Positions 1 through 10,700 of a stretch of 64,000 nt of DNA are shown piece by piece. The DNA is taken from contig JADJTT010000002.1 of assembly GCA_016711045.1 (NCBI GenBank), positions 558,001 to 622,000 on the forward strand, read 5' to 3'. The stretch is from Saprospirales bacterium. Lineage in GTDB: Bacteria; Bacteroidota; Bacteroidia; Chitinophagales; Saprospiraceae. How positions within the stretch are numbered: the first letter of the stretch is position 1; the number at the start of each line of letters is the position of its first letter. The position numbers and the translations under genes are program-made. The notes beneath the pieces were generated by a model. It saw only the letters and a list, made by a program, of their open reading frames with translations. It was not told where the DNA came from and did not search any database.

Positions 1-2
1 TG

Positions 3-2711
3 GGTTTTCTGGCCCTGCTTGCGGTGCAGGCAAAAGCTACCCACAACCGGGCCGGCGAAATATCCATTGTCCCGCTCGGATCGTGCGATGAGTATGCCAT
101 TGAAGCGACCATCACCACGTATACCAAGGCGAGTAGTGTGGCTGCTGACCGGGATTCCCTCCTGATCTGCTGGGGCGACGGCACCTGTCAAATGGTGGGG
201 CGATCGAATGGAGGTGGACAAGGGCAATTGCTCCCCAACGATACCAAGCTCAATTATTACATAGCCACCCATAAATACAGCGGCAGGTCGAGGTATGTCA
301 TCTCCATGACCGACCCCAACCGGAATGGCGGCATTTTGAACGTCAACCCGCCCAATTCCGAAAACGTGCCCTTTCATCTGCATACCACCTACACCTTCCC
401 CAATTGCGCTTTCGACGGCCCCAACCACACCCCTACCCTGACCCAACCGCCCATTGATATCGGATGTGTCGGACAACCCTTTCTCCACAACCCCAATGCC
501 GTCGATATAGATAACGACAGCCTTTCTTATTCGCTGGTCGTGCCGTTTCAGGAAGTGGGCGTACCGGTGCCCAATTACCTGTGGCCCGACTATATCGAAC
601 CTGGCGCCGACAACAAGTATTCGCTCAACACCCTCACCGGCGATTTCCTGTGGGAGTCGCCCCAGAAAGCAGGCGAATACAATATTGCCATGTATATCAT
701 CTCCTGGCGCAATGGAATCGCCATAGATACCGTGTTACGGGATATGCAGATCCTGATCCTCGACTGCGACGACAATCGACCTCCTGTAATCGAAGCGCCG
801 GAATACATTTGTGTAGTTGCCGGGGAAACCATTCAATTTCAGGTAATTGCCACCGACCCGGATGAAGGGCAAAAATTGGAGCTCTCCGCATTGGGAGGTC
901 CGTTCCTCACGCCCTACAGCCCGGCTACGTTTTCGGCCCCCGGCAATTTTCAAACACCACCGGTGTCGGCCACCTTTAAATGGGTTACCTCTTGTGAGCA
1001 TATTTCCGATCAGCCCTATACCGTGGTGTTCCGGGCACTCGACAACTACCTGGGCAACTATGGCCTGGCCACGCTCAAAACCCTGCGCATCAAAGTCGTA
1101 GGGCCACCTCCGGAAGACCTGCAGGCCGAAGCCAGCTCCAACCGCATCGAACTCTCCTGGGCAAAACCTTACGCCTGTGAAGATGCGGCCGAAGGCTATT
1201 TCTACGCATTCTCGGTCTGGCGACGCGAAGGAACCAACCCCTTCCCGCCAGATACCTGCGACCCCGGACTGGAAGGGAAAGGCTATACCCGGATTTTTGC
1301 CAATACCACCCAAGTGGTGAATAGCCGCTACTATTTTGAAGACAAAAACGTGGAACGCGGAAAAACCTATTGCTACCGGATATTGGCTGGATTTGCCAAA
1401 ACCACTGCGATCGGCCTTCCTTACAACCGCGTGGAAAGCCTTCCTTCCGAAGAGATTTGCATCCAATTGAGCAGGGATGTACCCTTGCTCACCAATGTGG
1501 ATGTGAAGGTGACAGACCCCGGCAATGGGGAAATAGAGGTTCGCTGGACCAAACCTGCAGCGGAAGACCTCGATACCCTGCAAAATCCAGGGCCTTACAT
1601 CTATGAAGTGTGGAGAGCAGACGGCATCACCAATTCCGGCTTCGCCCCCATCGGGGTATCTTTTACCAGCCCCACTTTCTGGCAGGCAAACGACACCTCC
1701 TTTATCGATACAGGACTCAATACGCTCGAAAGGGGGTATACCTATCAAATAGCCCTTTATGTGAATGGAGAACCGGAACCTATCGGCTTTTCCCCGTCGG
1801 CCTCTTCCGTTTTTCTGTCTATTGCTTCCTCCGATGAGATCAATACCCTCTCCTGGAGCTTTTCGGTTTCCTGGAATAATAATGAATACACCATATTCAA
1901 GCAAAATGCGCTCATGAACTGGGATTCCCTGACCACCACCACCGAGCGCATGTTTACGGATGAAGGCCTTGTCAACGGCAGGGAATATTGCTACTATGTG
2001 CGCAGCAATGGCTCTTATGGCATTCCCACCATCGCCAGCCCGCTGCTCAACAATTCACAGATTGCGTGCGGGATTCCGTTGGATACGATCCCGCCCTGCC
2101 CCCCCATACTGACGGTAGATAATATTTGCGACGAAGCGACGAGTTGCGTGGAAACCGAGTTGATCAACTACCTCTCCTGGACAAACCCCATGACGACCTG
2201 TCCGGAAACCGACGATGTGGTAGCCTACTACATTTACTACGCTCCGCTCGAAGGGGAAGCGTTCCGGCTAATCGACTCCGTGCTTAATAGCCAGAATACG
2301 GCCTATGAGCACCAACCCGAAAGCGGGTTGGCCGGGTGCTACGCCGTGACGGCCCGCGATACTTTTTTCAATGAAAGCGTCTTCAGCAATATCGTCTGCG
2401 TGGACAACTGCCCGATCTACGAATTGCCCAATGCGTTCACGCCCAACGGCGACGGACAGAATGACCTGTACACCCCATACCCATACTGTTTTATCGATCG
2501 CATCGACCTGAAGATCTTTAACCGGTGGGGCGACCTGATATTTGAAACACAAAATGCCGACATCAATTGGAACGGCACAGACCAAAATGGTAAAAAGGTG
2601 GCGGATGGCACCTATTACTACACATGCGAAGTATTTGAACAACGGGTCACCGGGGTGATTGCACGCCCGGAGCTACTCAGTGGGTTCATCCAACTGAGTG
2701 GTGGCCAATAA
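3..2711 (+). CDS. T9SS-exported surface protein, type-B sorting domain (5' partial)
   Basis: Large secreted protein whose start lies before the window. The first codons read GFLALLAVQA, the hydrophobic end of a signal peptide, so the GTG at 24 is not the real start. The body holds beta-sandwich, fibronectin-III-like modules (for example the stretch with IELSWAKP and a later one with IEVRWTKP). The last ~85 residues form a gliding-motility-associated C-terminal domain, beginning LPNAFTPNGDGQND and continuing with IFNRWGDLIFE and DGTYYY; this is the type-B sorting signal of the type IX secretion system (family knowledge). It is therefore probably exported to the cell surface or medium. Ligand or function is unknown. 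It ends 10 nt before the riboflavin synthase ATG. Confidence 0.85.
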   Translation, partial: GFLALLAVQAKATHNRAGEISIVPLGSCDEYAIEATITTYTKASSVAADRDSLLICWGDGTCQMVGRSNGGGQGQLLPNDTKLNYYIATHKYSGRSRYVISMTDPNRNGGILNVNPPNSENVPFHLHTTYTFPNCAFDGPNHTPTLTQPPIDIGCVGQPFLHNPNAVDIDNDSLSYSLVVPFQEVGVPVPNYLWPDYIEPGADNKYSLNTLTGDFLWESPQKAGEYNIAMYIISWRNGIAIDTVLRDMQILILDCDDNRPPVIEAPEYICVVAGETIQFQVIATDPDEGQKLELSALGGPFLTPYSPATFSAPGNFQTPPVSATFKWVTSCEHISDQPYTVVFRALDNYLGNYGLATLKTLRIKVVGPPPEDLQAEASSNRIELSWAKPYACEDAAEGYFYAFSVWRREGTNPFPPDTCDPGLEGKGYTRIFANTTQVVNSRYYFEDKNVERGKTYCYRILAGFAKTTAIGLPYNRVESLPSEEICIQLSRDVPLLTNVDVKVTDPGNGEIEVRWTKPAAEDLDTLQNPGPYIYEVWRADGITNSGFAPIGVSFTSPTFWQANDTSFIDTGLNTLERGYTYQIALYVNGEPEPIGFSPSASSVFLSIASSDEINTLSWSFSVSWNNNEYTIFKQNALMNWDSLTTTTERMFTDEGLVNGREYCYYVRSNGSYGIPTIASPLLNNSQIACGIPLDTIPPCPPILTVDNICDEATSCVETELINYLSWTNPMTTCPETDDVVAYYIYYAPLEGEAFRLIDSVLNSQNTAYEHQPESGLAGCYAVTARDTFFNESVFSNIVCVDNCPIYELPNAFTPNGDGQNDLYTPYPYCFIDRIDLKIFNRWGDLIFETQNADINWNGTDQNGKKVADGTYYYTCEVFEQRVTGVIARPELLSGFIQLSGGQ

Positions 2712-2721
2712 AACAGACTTT

Positions 2722-3324
2722 ATGTTTACAGGAATCATCGAAGCGCTGGGTAAGGTAACCCACATAGAAAAAGAAGGCACCAATGTGCATTTCACCATCG
2801 AATCAGGGGTGTCTTCCGCCTTGAAGGTTGATCAAAGCATCGCCCACGACGGGGTATGTCTTACAGTGGTAAAAATCGCGGGCAATCAGCACACCGTTAC
2901 TGCGGTGGAGGAAACCCTGCTTCGGTCCAATCTGGGGCACTGGAAGCCCGGAACCCTCGTCAACCTGGAGCGCGCCATGGCAGCCAACGGCCGGCTGGAC
3001 GGGCACATGGTGCAGGGGCATGTCGACATGACCGGGCGTTGCATAAGCGTAGAGCAGTTGGACGGCAGCTGGTACTTCCACTTTGAATATACCCCTGGTC
3101 CGGAGCACCTGTTGGTCGACAAGGGGTCGATATGCATTAACGGGGTTAGCCTGACGGTGGTAGATCCCACCGGCGACCGCTTCAAAGTGGCCATCATTCC
3201 CTATACGTTTGAGCACACCAATTTCCAGCAACTCACGGATGGCCGTCTCGTCAACCTCGAGTTTGACATTCTGGGAAAATATATTTCGAAATACCTGGCG
3301 GTGTATGCCGGGACATTGAAATAA
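2722..3324 (+). CDS. ribE: Riboflavin synthase, alpha subunit
   Basis: Catalyses dismutation of two 6,7-dimethyl-8-ribityllumazine molecules to riboflavin, the last step of vitamin B2 synthesis, in the cytoplasm as a trimer. The 200-residue protein has the family's twofold-repeated barrel: it starts with the hallmark MFTGIIE, and each half carries the GVCLTV / GVSLTV motif (N-terminal barrel near residue 45, C-terminal near 140). An upstream in-frame GTG at 2698 would add eight residues overlapping the previous gene; the ATG at 2722 gives the conserved N-terminus and is preferred. A bidirectional terminator follows directly. Confidence 0.95.
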   Translation: MFTGIIEALGKVTHIEKEGTNVHFTIESGVSSALKVDQSIAHDGVCLTVVKIAGNQHTVTAVEETLLRSNLGHWKPGTLVNLERAMAANGRLDGHMVQGHVDMTGRCISVEQLDGSWYFHFEYTPGPEHLLVDKGSICINGVSLTVVDPTGDRFKVAIIPYTFEHTNFQQLTDGRLVNLEFDILGKYISKYLAVYAGTLK

Positions 3325-3353
3325 AAAAGGGGCGCTTTTGGCGCCCCTTTTTT
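3323..3353. terminator. Bidirectional terminator between ribE and rpoC
   Basis: A 7-bp GGGGCGC/GCGCCCC stem with loop TTTTG is flanked by an A6 run on the left and a T8 run on the right, so it has the intrinsic-terminator form on both strands. It fills the gap between the convergent ribE and rpoC; the A tract overlaps the ribE stop codon and the T tract abuts the rpoC stop. Confidence 0.9.
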
Positions 3354-6300
3354 TTAATCTTCTTCTTCGTATTCTTCCTCCAGCATCTCGTGCCGTTCCT
3401 TGTGTTGTTCGTACATTTCCTTGGTCGACACATAGAGGTCATCGTAGTGTCTCAGACCGGTACCTGCCGGAATCCGCTTACCTACGATTACGTTTTCTTT
3501 CAAGCCGGCGAGATCGTCGGTACGGGCTCCGATTGCGGCGGTGCTCAATACCTTCGTCGTTTCCTGGAAGGAAGCGGCAGAGATCCAGCTGACGGTTCCA
3601 AGCGAGGATCTGGTAATCCCCTGCAGGAGCGGGCTGGAAGTTGCCGAAACCGCATCGCGATAAAGCACAGGTTTGCGGTCGTTGCGCTTGAGGAAGGAGT
3701 TCTCCTCCCGAAGTTGGCGCAGACTTACCAGCTGTCCTGGTTTGAGCTTGCTTGATTCGCCAGAATCCGTCACGACTTTCTTATCATAGATGAAGTCGTT
3801 TTGTTCTGCAAATTCAAACTTCTCTACTGCTTCGCCTTCCAGGAAAGTGGTATCTCCCGGATCTTCGATCTGTACCCGGCGCATCATCTGGCGTACGATC
3901 ACCTCCATGTGCTTGTTGTTGATCGTAATACCCTGCGAGCGATATACTTCCTGCACCCCGTTGACGAGGTAGGTCTGTACGGCGAAGGGACCTTTGATCG
4001 CCAGGATATCTTTGGGCGAAATGGCGCCATCTGAAAGCGGCGTACCGGCACGCACAAAGTCTCCGTCCTGCACCAACAGGTGTTTGGACAACCCAATGAG
4101 GTACTTGTGTTTTTGTTCGTCTTTGGCCGTAACGATGATCTCGCGGTTACCCCGTTTGATCTTACCGAAGCTCACTACCCCGTCTACTTCTGAAACGATA
4201 GCCGGGTTAGAAGGATTTCGGGCTTCAAACAATTCGGTTACACGCGGCAGACCACCGGTGATATCCTGGATCTTACCCAGCTTACGAGGGATCTTGGCAA
4301 TTTTCTGTCCGGCCTTGATCTCCATACCATCTTCGATAGACATGTAGGAGCCCACAGGCAGGTTATAGCTGCGCAGTTCTTCTCCATCCGGACTTACGAT
4401 ACGGATCGTCGGGATTTTGCGCTTGTTTTTTGGTTCAATGATCACTTTTTCGACAAGACCCGTGATATCATCCCGCTCGATACGGAAGGTAATCCCTTCT
4501 TCGATGGACTCAAACTGGGCAATACCCGGAAATTCCGAGATAATTACCGCGTTGTAGGGATCCCAGTTACAGATCATATCGCCCTTGAAGACATCCTGTC
4601 CGTCTTTAACGTACAAGACTGCGCCATAAGGGATATGGTGTGCTGCAAATTGGCGGGTACCCTGCGGATCCATAATCCGGATTTCACCGGTACGGGACAG
4701 TACGATATCCACTTCTTTGCCTTCTTCATCCAGTTGCTGGGTCGTCCGCACGCCGTCGAATTCGATTCTACCCTCGTTTTTGGATACGATTTCCGACTCG
4801 GATTTGGAGACTGAGGCAATACCCCCTACGTGGAAAGTACGAAGGGTCAGCTGTGTACCTGGTTCACCGATCGACTGGGCAGCAATAATACCCACGGCAT
4901 CTCCTCGCTCGGTTATGCGGCCGGTTGCCAGGTTTTTGCCGTAGCATTTGGCACACACGCCGCGTTTGGTTTCGCAGGTCAATACCGAACGAATAGTCAC
5001 GGACTCTACGCCCGCCTGTTCGATATACTCCGCCAAATCTTCATCGATATAGGCTCCTGCTTCCAGGATCAGTTCCTCCGTATCGGGGTGATAAATATCG
5101 TGAAGGGTATAGCGGCCGGCGATCCGGCTAACCAGGTGCTCGATCACTTTTTCGTTATCCTTGAACGCACTGGTTTCAATACCGCGCAGCGTATCGCAAT
5201 CGGGTTCATAAATCACCACGTCCTGGGCTACGTCCACCAAACGGCGGGTGAGGTAACCGGCATCGGCAGTCTTCAAGGCGGTATCGGCCAAACCCTTCCG
5301 GGCGCCGTGCGTCGAGATAAAGTATTCCAGTACGGAAAGGCCTTCCACAAAGTTGGCAAGGATCGGGTTCTCGATGATCGCCCCACCTGTATCGCCCGAT
5401 TTTCTGGGCTTGGCCATCAGACCCCGCAAGCCGCAAAGCTGCTTGATCTGCTGCTTGGAACCCCGCGCACCGGAGTCGAGCATCATGAATACCGAGTTAA
5501 ACCCTTGTTTGTGCTGGGCTAATTCCCGCATCAGGTTATCGGTGATCTTATTATCTGCGTAGGTCCACTTATCGATGATCTGATTGTACCGCTCGTTGTT
5601 GGTGATCAGACCGAATTCGTAGTTTTCCCAAACTTCGTCTACTTCTTTCTGTGCTTCTTCCAGCGTAGCTGCTTTCACCGTGGGCGTAATGAGGTCTCCC
5701 AGGTTAAAGGAAAGACCGCCTTTGAATGCCCAGAGGAAGCCCAGTTCCTTGATGCTGTCGAGAAAATCAGCCGTCACCGCAAAGTCTGTGCGGCGAAGGA
5801 TATCCCCGATGACCTTTTTCAGGTTCTTCTTCGTCATCAGGGTGTTGGTGTACGGCACAGAAGCCTGAACGACCTGGTTGAAAATAACCCGGCCTACCGT
5901 CGTTTCAAGGCGTTGAATCACCATTTCTCCCTGCTCATTCTCCGTTCGTACCCGGACCTTGATCGGGGCATGCAGATCAACCACGCCTTCATTGTAGGCG
6001 ATGATCACTTCTTCCGGAGAGTAGAAAGTCATCCCGTCTCCTTTTACCTTAATTTCAGGCGTCGACTTCCTGGCTTTCGTAATATAATACAAGCCAAGGA
6101 CCATGTCCTGAGAAGGCAGGGTTACCGGAGAACCGTCCTGCGGGTTCAGCATGTTGTGGGAAGAAAGCATGAGCACTTGCGCTTCCAGGATAGATGCCTG
6201 GCTCAGTGGCACGTGCACAGCCATCTGGTCACCGTCGAAGTCGGCGTTGAAGGCGCCACACACGAGAGGGTGCAACTGAATGGCTTTCCCTTCGATCAAC

Positions 6301-7664
6301 CGGGGCTGGAATGCCTGAATAGACAAGCGGTGCAGCGTAGGAGCCCGGTTGAGCATAACAGGGTGTCCTTTCAGGATATTTTCCAGGATCTCCCAGATCA
6401 CCGGATCTTTGCGGTCGACCAGTTTTTTAGCCGACTTCACTGTTTTTACGATACCCCGCTCAATCAGCTTGCGAATAATAAAGGGTTTGAACAGCTCGGC
6501 TGCCATCCCTTTGGGAATACCGCACTCATGGAGTTTCAGGGTAGGACCTACCACGATCACCGAACGACCGCTATAGTCGACACGCTTACCCAACAAGTTT
6601 TGGCGGAAGCGTCCCTGCTTTCCTTTGAGAATATCGCTGAGGGATTTCAGGGCCCGGCCACCTTCGGCTTTTACGGCGTTTGACTTCCGTGAGTTGTCGA
6701 AGAGGGAGTCAACAGCTTCCTGCAGCATCCGCTTTTCGTTACGAAGGATCACTTCCGGGGCTTTGATCTCCAGAAGTCGCTTCAGGCGGTTGTTGCGAAT
6801 GATCACGCGGCGGTACAGGTCATTGAGGTCGGAACTGGCGAAGCGGCCACCATCGAGCGGCACCAGCGGGCGCAGTTCCGGCGGAACGACCGGAAGATAT
6901 TGAATGACCGTCCATTCCGGGCGGTTTTCGATCCGGGTAAGGCCGTCGCGGAAAGCTTCCACGACGCGCAGGCGCTTGAGGGCCTCCGATTTGCGCTGTT
7001 GGCTGGTCTCATTAGCAGCCATGTGGCGCAGGTCGTAGGAAAGCTGATCCAGGTCCAGGCGAATCAACAGGTCCCGGATAGCTTCAGCGCCCATACGGGC
7101 AATGAACTTATTGGGATCTTCATCCGACAATGACTGGTTGTCGGCCGGCAGGGATTCGAGCAGGTCGAGGTATTCCTCTTCCGTGATGAGATCCATGACC
7201 TGGAGTCCGTCAGCCCCTTTTATACCAGGCTGCACTACTACATAGCGTTCGTAGTAGATGATGCTTTCCAGTTTCTTGGAAGAAAGGCCAAGCAGGTAAC
7301 CGATCTTGTTCGGCAGGGACTTGAAGAACCAGATGTGGATAACCGGAACCACGAGCTTGATATGGCCCATGCGTTCGCGGCGCACTTTTTTCTCCGTTAC
7401 TTCCACCCCGCAGCGGTCACATACAATTCCTTTATACCGAATGCGCTTGTATTTTCCACAGTAGCATTCGTAATCCTTCACCGGACCAAAAATACGCTCA
7501 CAAAACAACCCGTCACGTTCGGGTTTGTAGGAACGATAGTTGATCGTTTCTGGCTTCAGCACCTCCCCGAAAGACCTTTCCAGGATATCATCGGGCGAAG
7601 AGAGGCTGATGGTGATGGTTTCAAACGTCTGCTTTTGAGTTTGATTTTTCTTCTTAAAAGGCAT
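3354..7664 (-). CDS. rpoC: RNA polymerase subunit beta'
   Basis: Catalytic subunit of RNA polymerase. The ~1436-residue protein shows the N-terminal zinc-binding set (CYCG ... CDRCG) near residues 60-90, the Mg2+-binding active-site motif NADFDGDQMAVH near residue 475, and the second cysteine cluster (CETKRGVCAKCYG) near 900. The ATG at 7664 (MPFKKKNQ) is preferred over one 45 nt upstream (7709), because Bacteroidota RpoC proteins start with a short basic segment of this kind. It lies 48 nt behind rpoB in the same operon. Length and motifs are intact. Confidence 0.97.
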   Translation of the reverse strand: MPFKKKNQTQKQTFETITISLSSPDDILERSFGEVLKPETINYRSYKPERDGLFCERIFGPVKDYECYCGKYKRIRYKGIVCDRCGVEVTEKKVRRERMGHIKLVVPVIHIWFFKSLPNKIGYLLGLSSKKLESIIYYERYVVVQPGIKGADGLQVMDLITEEEYLDLLESLPADNQSLSDEDPNKFIARMGAEAIRDLLIRLDLDQLSYDLRHMAANETSQQRKSEALKRLRVVEAFRDGLTRIENRPEWTVIQYLPVVPPELRPLVPLDGGRFASSDLNDLYRRVIIRNNRLKRLLEIKAPEVILRNEKRMLQEAVDSLFDNSRKSNAVKAEGGRALKSLSDILKGKQGRFRQNLLGKRVDYSGRSVIVVGPTLKLHECGIPKGMAAELFKPFIIRKLIERGIVKTVKSAKKLVDRKDPVIWEILENILKGHPVMLNRAPTLHRLSIQAFQPRLIEGKAIQLHPLVCGAFNADFDGDQMAVHVPLSQASILEAQVLMLSSHNMLNPQDGSPVTLPSQDMVLGLYYITKARKSTPEIKVKGDGMTFYSPEEVIIAYNEGVVDLHAPIKVRVRTENEQGEMVIQRLETTVGRVIFNQVVQASVPYTNTLMTKKNLKKVIGDILRRTDFAVTADFLDSIKELGFLWAFKGGLSFNLGDLITPTVKAATLEEAQKEVDEVWENYEFGLITNNERYNQIIDKWTYADNKITDNLMRELAQHKQGFNSVFMMLDSGARGSKQQIKQLCGLRGLMAKPRKSGDTGGAIIENPILANFVEGLSVLEYFISTHGARKGLADTALKTADAGYLTRRLVDVAQDVVIYEPDCDTLRGIETSAFKDNEKVIEHLVSRIAGRYTLHDIYHPDTEELILEAGAYIDEDLAEYIEQAGVESVTIRSVLTCETKRGVCAKCYGKNLATGRITERGDAVGIIAAQSIGEPGTQLTLRTFHVGGIASVSKSESEIVSKNEGRIEFDGVRTTQQLDEEGKEVDIVLSRTGEIRIMDPQGTRQFAAHHIPYGAVLYVKDGQDVFKGDMICNWDPYNAVIISEFPGIAQFESIEEGITFRIERDDITGLVEKVIIEPKNKRKIPTIRIVSPDGEELRSYNLPVGSYMSIEDGMEIKAGQKIAKIPRKLGKIQDITGGLPRVTELFEARNPSNPAIVSEVDGVVSFGKIKRGNREIIVTAKDEQKHKYLIGLSKHLLVQDGDFVRAGTPLSDGAISPKDILAIKGPFAVQTYLVNGVQEVYRSQGITINNKHMEVIVRQMMRRVQIEDPGDTTFLEGEAVEKFEFAEQNDFIYDKKVVTDSGESSKLKPGQLVSLRQLREENSFLKRNDRKPVLYRDAVSATSSPLLQGITRSSLGTVSWISAASFQETTKVLSTAAIGARTDDLAGLKENVIVGKRIPAGTGLRHYDDLYVSTKEMYEQHKERHEMLEEEYEEED

Positions 7665-7712
7665 ACGCGAAGGATATTTTTTTCCTCGGCCCGTAAGGAC
7701 CTCGGTCAAGGA

Positions 7713-10700
7713 TTAATCAAAACGAATATCGAGCGCTAAGCCGCGCAATTCATGCACCAATACGTTGAACGATTCCGGAATATTGGGTTCGGGAAGCACA
7801 TCGCCTTTCACAATGGCTTCATATGCCTTGGCTCGTCCAACAATATCGTCTGACTTGATCGTCAACAATTCCTGAAGAATGTTGGCGGCGCCAAAGGCTT
7901 CCAGTGCCCAAACTTCCATCTCCCCAAAACGCTGGCCACCAAACTGCGCTTTACCACCCAGGGGTTGCTGTGTAATAAGCGAGTATGGACCGATCGAACG
8001 GGCGTGCATCTTGTCGTCCACCATGTGCGACAACTTCAACATGTAGATCACCCCAACCGTAGCCTGCTGGTGGAAGCGGTCGCCCGTTTCTCCATCGTGC
8101 AGGTAAGTTTGGCCAAGGGAGGGCAGACCCGCCTTTTGGATTTGCTCTTCAATCTCTTCTGCTTTGGCGCCATCGAAGATGGGGGTGGAGAATTTCACAT
8201 CCATCTTCTCTCCTGCCCAACCCAATACGGTTTCCAGGATTTGGCCCAGGTTCATACGGGAAGGTACGCCCAGCGGGTTCAGCACGATATCCATGGCGGT
8301 GCCGTCTTCCAGGAAAGGCATATCTTCGATACGCACGATCCGGGAAACGATCCCTTTGTTACCGTGGCGACCGGCAAGTTTGTCCCCTACTTTGAGCTTG
8401 CGCTTCTTGGCCATGTATACTTTGGCAAGTTTCAATACCCCTGCAGGAAGTTCGTCCCCGATACTGATATTGAATTTTTCGCGCTTGTAGCGGCCCACTT
8501 CTTCGTTGACCTTGATACTGTAGTTGTGCAACAAACGGGCAACCTGCTCATTCGTTTTCTCGTCTTCGGTCCAGTTGCTGTAGTCAATATTGGTGTAATC
8601 CAGGTCACGAAGCAGGTTTTTGTCAAACTTGGTGCCTTTCGGAGCCAATACTTCATTGTAAATGCTGCGAACCCCCTGAGCCGTTTTGTTCTTCACCAGC
8701 ACGATCAGCTTATCGACCAGAATGGTTTTGAGCTCGTTCAGGGCAATGGCATGTTGCTCATCCAGGTGGGTGAGCATATCCTTTTCGGTTGCTTTTTGCA
8801 CCTTGTCCTTCTTCGCACGAGCGAAAAGTTGCTTGTCGATGATCACCCCGGTAGTAGATGGCGGCACCTTCAGGGACGCATCTTTCACGTCCCCAGCCTT
8901 GTCGCCAAAAATGGCACGCAGGAGTTTTTCTTCGGGCGTCGGATCACTTTCCCCTTTGGGCGTGATCTTACCGATGAGGATATCGCTTTCCTTTACCCAG
9001 GCGCCGATCCGAATGATCCCGTTCTCATCGAGATCTTTGGTTGCATCTTCACTGACGTTCGGGATATCGTTCGTCAACTCTTCTTCCCCCAGTTTGGTAT
9101 CGCGCACATCCAATTCGAAGTGTTCGATATGTACAGAGGTAAAGACATCCTCGCGGACCACCCGTTCGGAGATTACGATGGCGTCTTCAAAGTTGTATCC
9201 TTTCCAGGGCATGAAGGCCACTTTCATATTCTGGCCGAGTGCCAGTTCGCCATTATCGGTAGCGTATCCATCGCAGAGGATCTGTCCCTTCACCAGGCGG
9301 TCGCCCTTGCGAACGATTGGTTTGAGGTTGATACAGGTCCCCTGGTTGGTCCGGCGGAACTTGACCAGTTCGTAGCGTTTCTTGTTGTCTTCAAAAGAAA
9401 CCAGTTGCTCTTCTTCCGTGCGGTCGTAGCGGATGACGATTTCGTTGGCGTCGACGTATTCGACGACTCCATCGCCTTCTGCGTTAAACAACATACGGCT
9501 GTCGCGGGCCACCTTTCCTTCCAGGCCCGTTCCCACGATCGGAGAAGACGGGCGAAGAAGCGGGACGGCCTGACGTTGCATGTTGGATCCCATAAGGGCC
9601 CGGTTAGCGTCATCGTTTTCCAGGAAGGGGATCATGGAAGCGGAGACCCCGACAATCTGGTTGGGGGCTACATCCATGTATTCCAGTTCCGGTGGCGAAA
9701 GTACCGGGAAGTCGCCGTGTTCGCGGCTTTTGACCTTATCGGAGATGAAGTTCCCATCTTTATCGATGGCGGCGTTGGCCTGAGCGATCTTCCGGAAGTC
9801 TTCCGCTTCTGCAGAGAGGTAGATCGGTGCGTTCTCCACATCGACAATCCCATCATCCACTTTCCGGTACGGGGTTTCCAGAAAGCCCATTTTGTTGATC
9901 TTCGCGTGTACACAGAGTGTAGAGATCAGACCAATGTTAGGACCTTCCGGCGTTTCGATCGTACACAGACGCCCGTAGTGCGAATAGTGTACGTCGCGCA
10001 CCTCAAAGCCGGCGCGTTCGCGCGACAAACCACCTGGGCCCAGGGCCGAGATCCGGCGTTTGTGCGTGATTTCGGAAAGCGGGTTGGTTTGGTCGAGAAA
10101 CTGCGACAACTGGCTTGTCCCAAAGAACGAGTTGATCACCGAGGACAGTGTCCGGGCGTTGATCAGGTCGATGGGCGTAAACACTTCGTTATCGCGCACG
10201 TTCATGCGTTCGCGGATCGTACGGGCCATACGGGCGAGACCTACGCCAAACTGGGCATAGAGCTGCTCTCCAACGGTCCGCACGCGGCGATTGCTAAGGT
10301 GGTCGATATCATCGATTTCCGCTTTTGAGTTGATCAGGCTGACCAGGTATTTTACGATGGCAATAATATCTTCCTTCGTCAGTACGAGGGTTTCCTTATT
10401 GATATCGATCGCTAGCTTGCGGTTGATCTTATAACGGCCTACTTCCCCAAGGTTGTAACGCTTATCGGAGAAGAATAGCTTTTCGATGATCCCGCGTGCG
10501 GTTTCATCATCGGGCGGATCGGTACCGCGAAGCTGCCGGTAGATATAGTTGACGGCCTCCATTTCAGAGCTGGAGGGGTCTTTTTGCAGCGTATTGTAGA
10601 TGATGGCATAATCCTCTTCGATATCTTCTTTCTGGAGGATTACGTGATCTGTTTCCGCATCGAGGATCAGTTCGATATTTTCTTCATCCAGGATCACATC

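Noticed and set aside
7965..10328. A 787-codon open frame antisense to rpoB (plus strand)
   Set aside because: It mirrors codon structure of rpoB, has no family motifs and low-complexity residue use; rpoB on the other strand is certain. The same holds for the long antisense frames at 735-1904, 4830-5522 and 5913-6683.
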